A DNA stretch of 17,056 nt, from the NCBI GenBank assembly GCA_900549105.1, contig URND01000062.1, positions 1 to 17,056 on the forward strand, given 5' to 3'. Below the pieces are notes generated by a model that saw only the letters and a list, made by a program, of their open reading frames with translations, had not been told where the DNA came from and searched no databases. Positions 15,028-17,056 of the stretch are shown here, piece by piece. Made by a program: the position numbers and the translations under genes. Each line of letters starts with the position of its first letter. The stretch's first letter is position 1. The stretch is from an uncultured Eubacteriales bacterium (lineage in GTDB: Bacteria > Bacillota > Clostridia > Lachnospirales > Lachnospiraceae).

Positions 15028-16050
15028 ATGGAAAAAGATATTTATATTCTTGCAATTGAATCTTCCTGTGATGAAACGGCGGCGGCCGTTGTGAAAAACG
15101 GCAGAGAAGTTTTATCCAACGTTATCTCATCCCAGATTGAATTGCATAAACTTTATGGGGGCGTTGTGCCGGAAATCGCTTCAAGAAAACATATCGAAAA
15201 AATTAATCCGGTGATTCGTGAAGCTCTGGCTGAAGCGGATATGAAACTGGAAGATATGGACGCGATTGGCGTTACTTATGGTCCGGGACTGGTGGGAGCG
15301 CTGCTTGTCGGCGTTGCTGCGGCGAAAGCAATCAGCTATGCGAAGCATATTCCGCTGGTAGGGGTGCATCATATTGAAGGACATATTTCTGCAAATTATA
15401 TTGAAAATAAAGATTTGGAGCCGCCTTTTCTCGGAATGGTTGTTTCCGGAGGTCATACCCATCTGGTGATGGTTAAGGATTACGGTAAATATGAGATTCT
15501 TGGAAAAACACGGGATGATGCCGCCGGGGAGGCTTTCGATAAAGTGGCAAGAGCCATAGGACTGGGTTATCCGGGAGGCCCCAAAATTGACAAGCTGGCT
15601 AAAGAAGGAAATCCGAAGGCCATTGCCTTTCCGCGGGCCCATGTGGCGGACGCACCGCTGGATTTCAGTTTCAGCGGCTTGAAATCTTCGGTGCTGAATT
15701 ACATCAATTCCTGCGAGATGAAACACCAGGAAATTTGTCGTGCTGATGTGGCGGCTTCTTTTCAGGATGCAGTGGTGGATGCTATTGTCAGTCATACCAT
15801 TGAGGCGGCAAAAATGTACCGCATGGACAAGGTGGCCCTGGCTGGAGGAGTTGCTTCCAATTCGGCGCTTCGGCAGGCGATGAAGGAACGGTGTGAAGCT
15901 GCAGGACTTAAATTTTATTATCCATCACCGATTCTATGTACGGATAATGCGGCAATGATCGGCTGTGCGGCTTATTATGAATATCTTGCGGGAACACGCC
16001 ATGGATTGGATTTGAATGCAGTGCCGAATCTCAAAATCGGCCAGAGATAA
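15028..16050 (+). CDS. tsaD: tRNA N6-adenosine threonylcarbamoyltransferase TsaD
   Basis: TsaD (formerly Gcp/YgjD) is the catalytic subunit that transfers the threonylcarbamoyl group from TC-AMP to A37 of tRNA. It is 340 residues, the normal bacterial length. It shows the N-terminal AIESSCDETAAAVV, the metal-binding HxxxH in HIEGH (His115, His119), VSGGHTHLVMV, DDAAGEAFDKVARAIGLGYP, FSFSGLKSSV, LAGGVASNSALR and CTDNAAMIGCAAYY. The ATG at 15028 follows a GAGG ribosome binding site, 12 bp after rnz. Together with tsaB and tsaE upstream, the window holds three of the four t6A genes; tsaC/ywlC, which makes TC-AMP, is not here. No clear intrinsic terminator is seen after it. Confidence 0.98.
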   Translation: MEKDIYILAIESSCDETAAAVVKNGREVLSNVISSQIELHKLYGGVVPEIASRKHIEKINPVIREALAEADMKLEDMDAIGVTYGPGLVGALLVGVAAAKAISYAKHIPLVGVHHIEGHISANYIENKDLEPPFLGMVVSGGHTHLVMVKDYGKYEILGKTRDDAAGEAFDKVARAIGLGYPGGPKIDKLAKEGNPKAIAFPRAHVADAPLDFSFSGLKSSVLNYINSCEMKHQEICRADVAASFQDAVVDAIVSHTIEAAKMYRMDKVALAGGVASNSALRQAMKERCEAAGLKFYYPSPILCTDNAAMIGCAAYYEYLAGTRHGLDLNAVPNLKIGQR

Positions 16051-16156
16051 ATTGTGAAAAATGCCCTCTGAATTGGTGTTTATACAGGCAGGAAAACACT
16101 ATATTTAGGGGGTAAAATTTTGCGCTGTAGAAAGGGAAAAAAGTGTCAAAAAAATG

Positions 16157-16185
16157 TTGACATATACAGGGCTTGATGATATTAT
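16157..16185 (+). promoter_or_regulatory. Promoter upstream of the tRNA-Ser genes (distal)
   Basis: A perfect TTGACA (16157–16162), a 17-bp spacer and TATTAT (16180–16185) with TGA just before it. It would start near 16192, about 100 nt upstream of the first tRNA, and the leader includes the small hairpin ATTGCC-GTTT-GGCGAT. An overlapping TATAAT (16183–16188) has a 20-bp spacer and is less likely to be used. Confidence 0.6.
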
Positions 16186-16246
16186 AATCATTGCCGTTTG
16201 GCGATAAATAAAGAACGAAGAAAATTGTGCGGATGAGAAAAAATGC

Positions 16247-16275
16247 TTGACAAGCATAGAAAGACCTGATAAACT
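16247..16275 (+). promoter_or_regulatory. Promoter of tRNA-Ser(UGA) (proximal)
   Basis: A perfect TTGACA (16247–16252), a 17-bp spacer and TAAACT (16270–16275) preceded by TGA (extended −10). It would start near 16282, about 10 nt before the mature tRNA 5' end. Confidence 0.65.
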
Positions 16276-16291
16276 ATTAAAGCACTGTTTT

Positions 16292-16377
16292 GGAGAGGTG
16301 TCCGAGTGGTTTAAGGAGCTGGTCTTGAAAACCAGTGACTCCGAAAGGGGCCGTGGGTTCGAATCCCACCTTCTCCG
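16292..16377 (+). tRNA. tRNA-Ser (anticodon UGA)
   Basis: The acceptor stem GGAGAGG pairs with CTTCTCC (one G·U), and the discriminator is G at 16377. The anticodon stem CTGGT/ACCAG encloses CTTGAAA, with anticodon TGA at 16326–16328 and A37. It has a long class II variable arm and the T-loop TTCGAAT. Length is 86 nt. No CCA is encoded: the next bases are TTG. Confidence 0.96.
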
Positions 16378-16470
16378 TTGCGCGAGCGCTTAACGAATTG
16401 TTTTCGGTTTGGCGTAAAGCGTGTTCCGCGAATCTTAGCGAAATGTTGTTGAACTTGGATGAACGGAGAT

Positions 16471-16521
16471 TTATACCCAGTCGGGCATCCTGCATATCAA
16501 GGGCTGCGCGATAAGGTATAA
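16471..16521. repeat. Structured intergenic repeat, copy B (short form)
   Basis: A 51-bp element bounded by perfect 7-bp inverted ends, TTATACC (16471–16477) and GGTATAA (16515–16521). It contains a 27-nt core (16472–16498) matching copy A at 13793–13819 with four mismatches, then GGGCTGCGCG, also shared with copy A. It lies between the two tRNA-Ser genes and lacks about 35 bp of GC-rich hairpin present in copy A. Confidence 0.65.
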
Positions 16522-16557
16522 GAAAACACAATAAAGAATTTTGATTCTGCTATACTT

Positions 16558-16646
16558 GGAGAAGTACCCAAGAGGCCGAAGGGGCTCCCCTGGAAAGGGA
16601 GTAGGTCGTTAATAGCGGCGCGAGGGTTCAAATCCCTCCTTCTCCG
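16558..16646 (+). tRNA. tRNA-Ser (anticodon GGA)
   Basis: The acceptor stem GGAGAAG/CTTCTCC is perfect, with discriminator G at 16646. The anticodon stem CTCCC/GGGAG encloses CTGGAAA, with anticodon GGA at 16592–16594. It has a long class II variable arm and the T-loop TTCAAAT. Length is 89 nt. No CCA is encoded: the next bases are TTT. It has no credible promoter of its own and is probably transcribed with the upstream tRNA-Ser. Confidence 0.96.
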
Positions 16647-16670
16647 TTTCCAAACAGAAAAGTTTGGAAA
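16647..16670 (+). other. Hairpin directly after tRNA-Ser(GGA)
   Basis: A perfect 9-bp stem, TTTCCAAAC (16647–16655) with GTTTGGAAA (16662–16670), and an AGAAAA loop, starting at the first base after the discriminator. It is followed by A-rich sequence rather than T, so it is a poor intrinsic terminator on this strand. It may instead protect or position the precursor 3' trailer. Confidence 0.55.
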
Positions 16671-16684
16671 AACCAAAAAAGATG

Positions 16685-16713
16685 TTGACAGAAATCGAAA
16701 GTTGTGCTAGTAT
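16685..16713 (+). promoter_or_regulatory. rRNA operon promoter
   Basis: A perfect TTGACA (16685–16690), a 17-bp spacer and TAGTAT (16708–16713) preceded by TGC (extended −10). It lies about 290 bp upstream of the mature 16S 5' end. A TATAAA at 16711–16716 is an alternative −10 but with a 20-bp spacer. Confidence 0.8.
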
Positions 16714-16719
16714 AAAGAA

Positions 16720-17000
16720 GTTGCACGACAGAAGATTGCAACATCAAAAAAGACGAACATTGACAATTAAACAATAAAACAATCCCGAAAAGTTTCAAAG
16801 AGAAACATTTTCAATGAACGGTGCCGAAAGGCACTCCAAAACAGTAAAAAACGGGAAGATAACAGCTAGTTGTCATTCTGTTAGGATTATACTTAACAAG
16901 GAAATCTCCCTCCACTAAGCTCGATGCAGACGCATCTCGCTAAGGGTCGGGAGGTTGGTCTTCACTAAACTCGTGAAAGACCTCGTTAAGTGAAGGACAC
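16720..17000 (+). other. rRNA leader with processing and antitermination structures
   Basis: A gene-free transcribed leader of about 280 nt. Visible structures are GTTGCA/TGCAAC at the predicted 5' end (16720–16742), GTTTC/GAAAC (16792–16806), GTGCC-GAAA-GGCAC (16821–16834) and CCTCC/GGAGG (16909–16954) enclosing GATGC-AGAC-GCATC. Near the 16S, two alternative pairings share a strand: GGTCTTCAC (16957–16965) with GTGAAAGACC (16973–16982), or CTTCACT (16960–16966) with AGTGAAG (16989–16995). The segment ACATTGACAATTAAACAATA (about 16758–16777) resembles the boxA-type antitermination region often seen in Firmicute rRNA leaders; this last point is tentative. Confidence 0.7.

Positions 17001-17056
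<56 letters not shown>

Noticed and set aside
16277..16531. Open frame of 84 codons on the − strand over the tRNA-Ser(UGA) gene, containing KVGFEPT
   Set aside because: This is the well-known spurious 'VGFEPT' translation of the antisense of a tRNA-Ser gene; it has no ribosome binding site and is fully explained by the tRNA.
16541..16556. TGC-TATACT just before tRNA-Ser(GGA), looking like an extended −10
   Set aside because: The start site would fall inside the tRNA, and no −35 is found at the right distance.

Overview
The window looks like chromosomal core DNA from a Lachnospiraceae-type Clostridium (Firmicutes, cluster XIVa). The visible start of the 16S rRNA, the housekeeping gene order (hpf–secA–prfB and tsaE–tsaB–rimI…tsaD), strong Shine-Dalgarno sites, TTGACA/TATAAT promoters (often with an extended TG −10) and moderate G+C all fit this. 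Every supported gene is on the + strand and runs toward the rRNA operon at the right edge. There is no sign of a phage, transposon, integron or CRISPR array.

Left part (1–3720): the 3' end of a cvfB-like S1/winged-helix RNA-binding protein gene, closed by a clear terminator. Next is a secreted cell-wall hydrolase (three SH3b domains, a 7-residue-repeat linker and an NlpC/P60 domain), whose promoter is flanked by two perfect matches to the WalR (YycF) box. A 556-bp gene-free gap follows. It holds a terminator, a dense cluster of DnaA boxes around an AT-rich palindrome, and promoters for the ribosome hibernation factor hpf. hpf ends in a strong terminator.

Middle part (3632–12053): secA has its own promoter. 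It is followed by prfB (RF2), which is interrupted by an in-frame TGA at a CTTTGAC programmed +1 frameshift site. Then come a PheB-like HTH/ACT protein, an archaeal-type phosphoglycerate mutase-family enzyme (a family also proposed to act as homoserine kinase), tex, and a RibU-like ECF transporter S component.

Right part (12060–17056): a tRNA-biology neighbourhood. tsaE, tsaB and rimI are tightly coupled. They are followed by a small Cys4 protein, a divergent ribonuclease Z and tsaD. TsaB, TsaE and TsaD make the t6A37 modification of ANN-decoding tRNAs. Two tRNA-Ser genes (UGA and GGA anticodons) follow, neither encoding CCA, so both need 3' end processing and CCA addition. An rRNA promoter, a structured leader and the first ~56 nt of 16S rRNA close the window. 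A short structured repeat occurs twice, before the Cys4 gene and between the two tRNA-Ser genes.

The most notable non-coding signals are the DnaA-box cluster upstream of hpf, the paired WalR boxes at the hydrolase promoter, the two-copy intergenic repeat and the internally duplicated rRNA leader. No entirely new multi-gene system was found.
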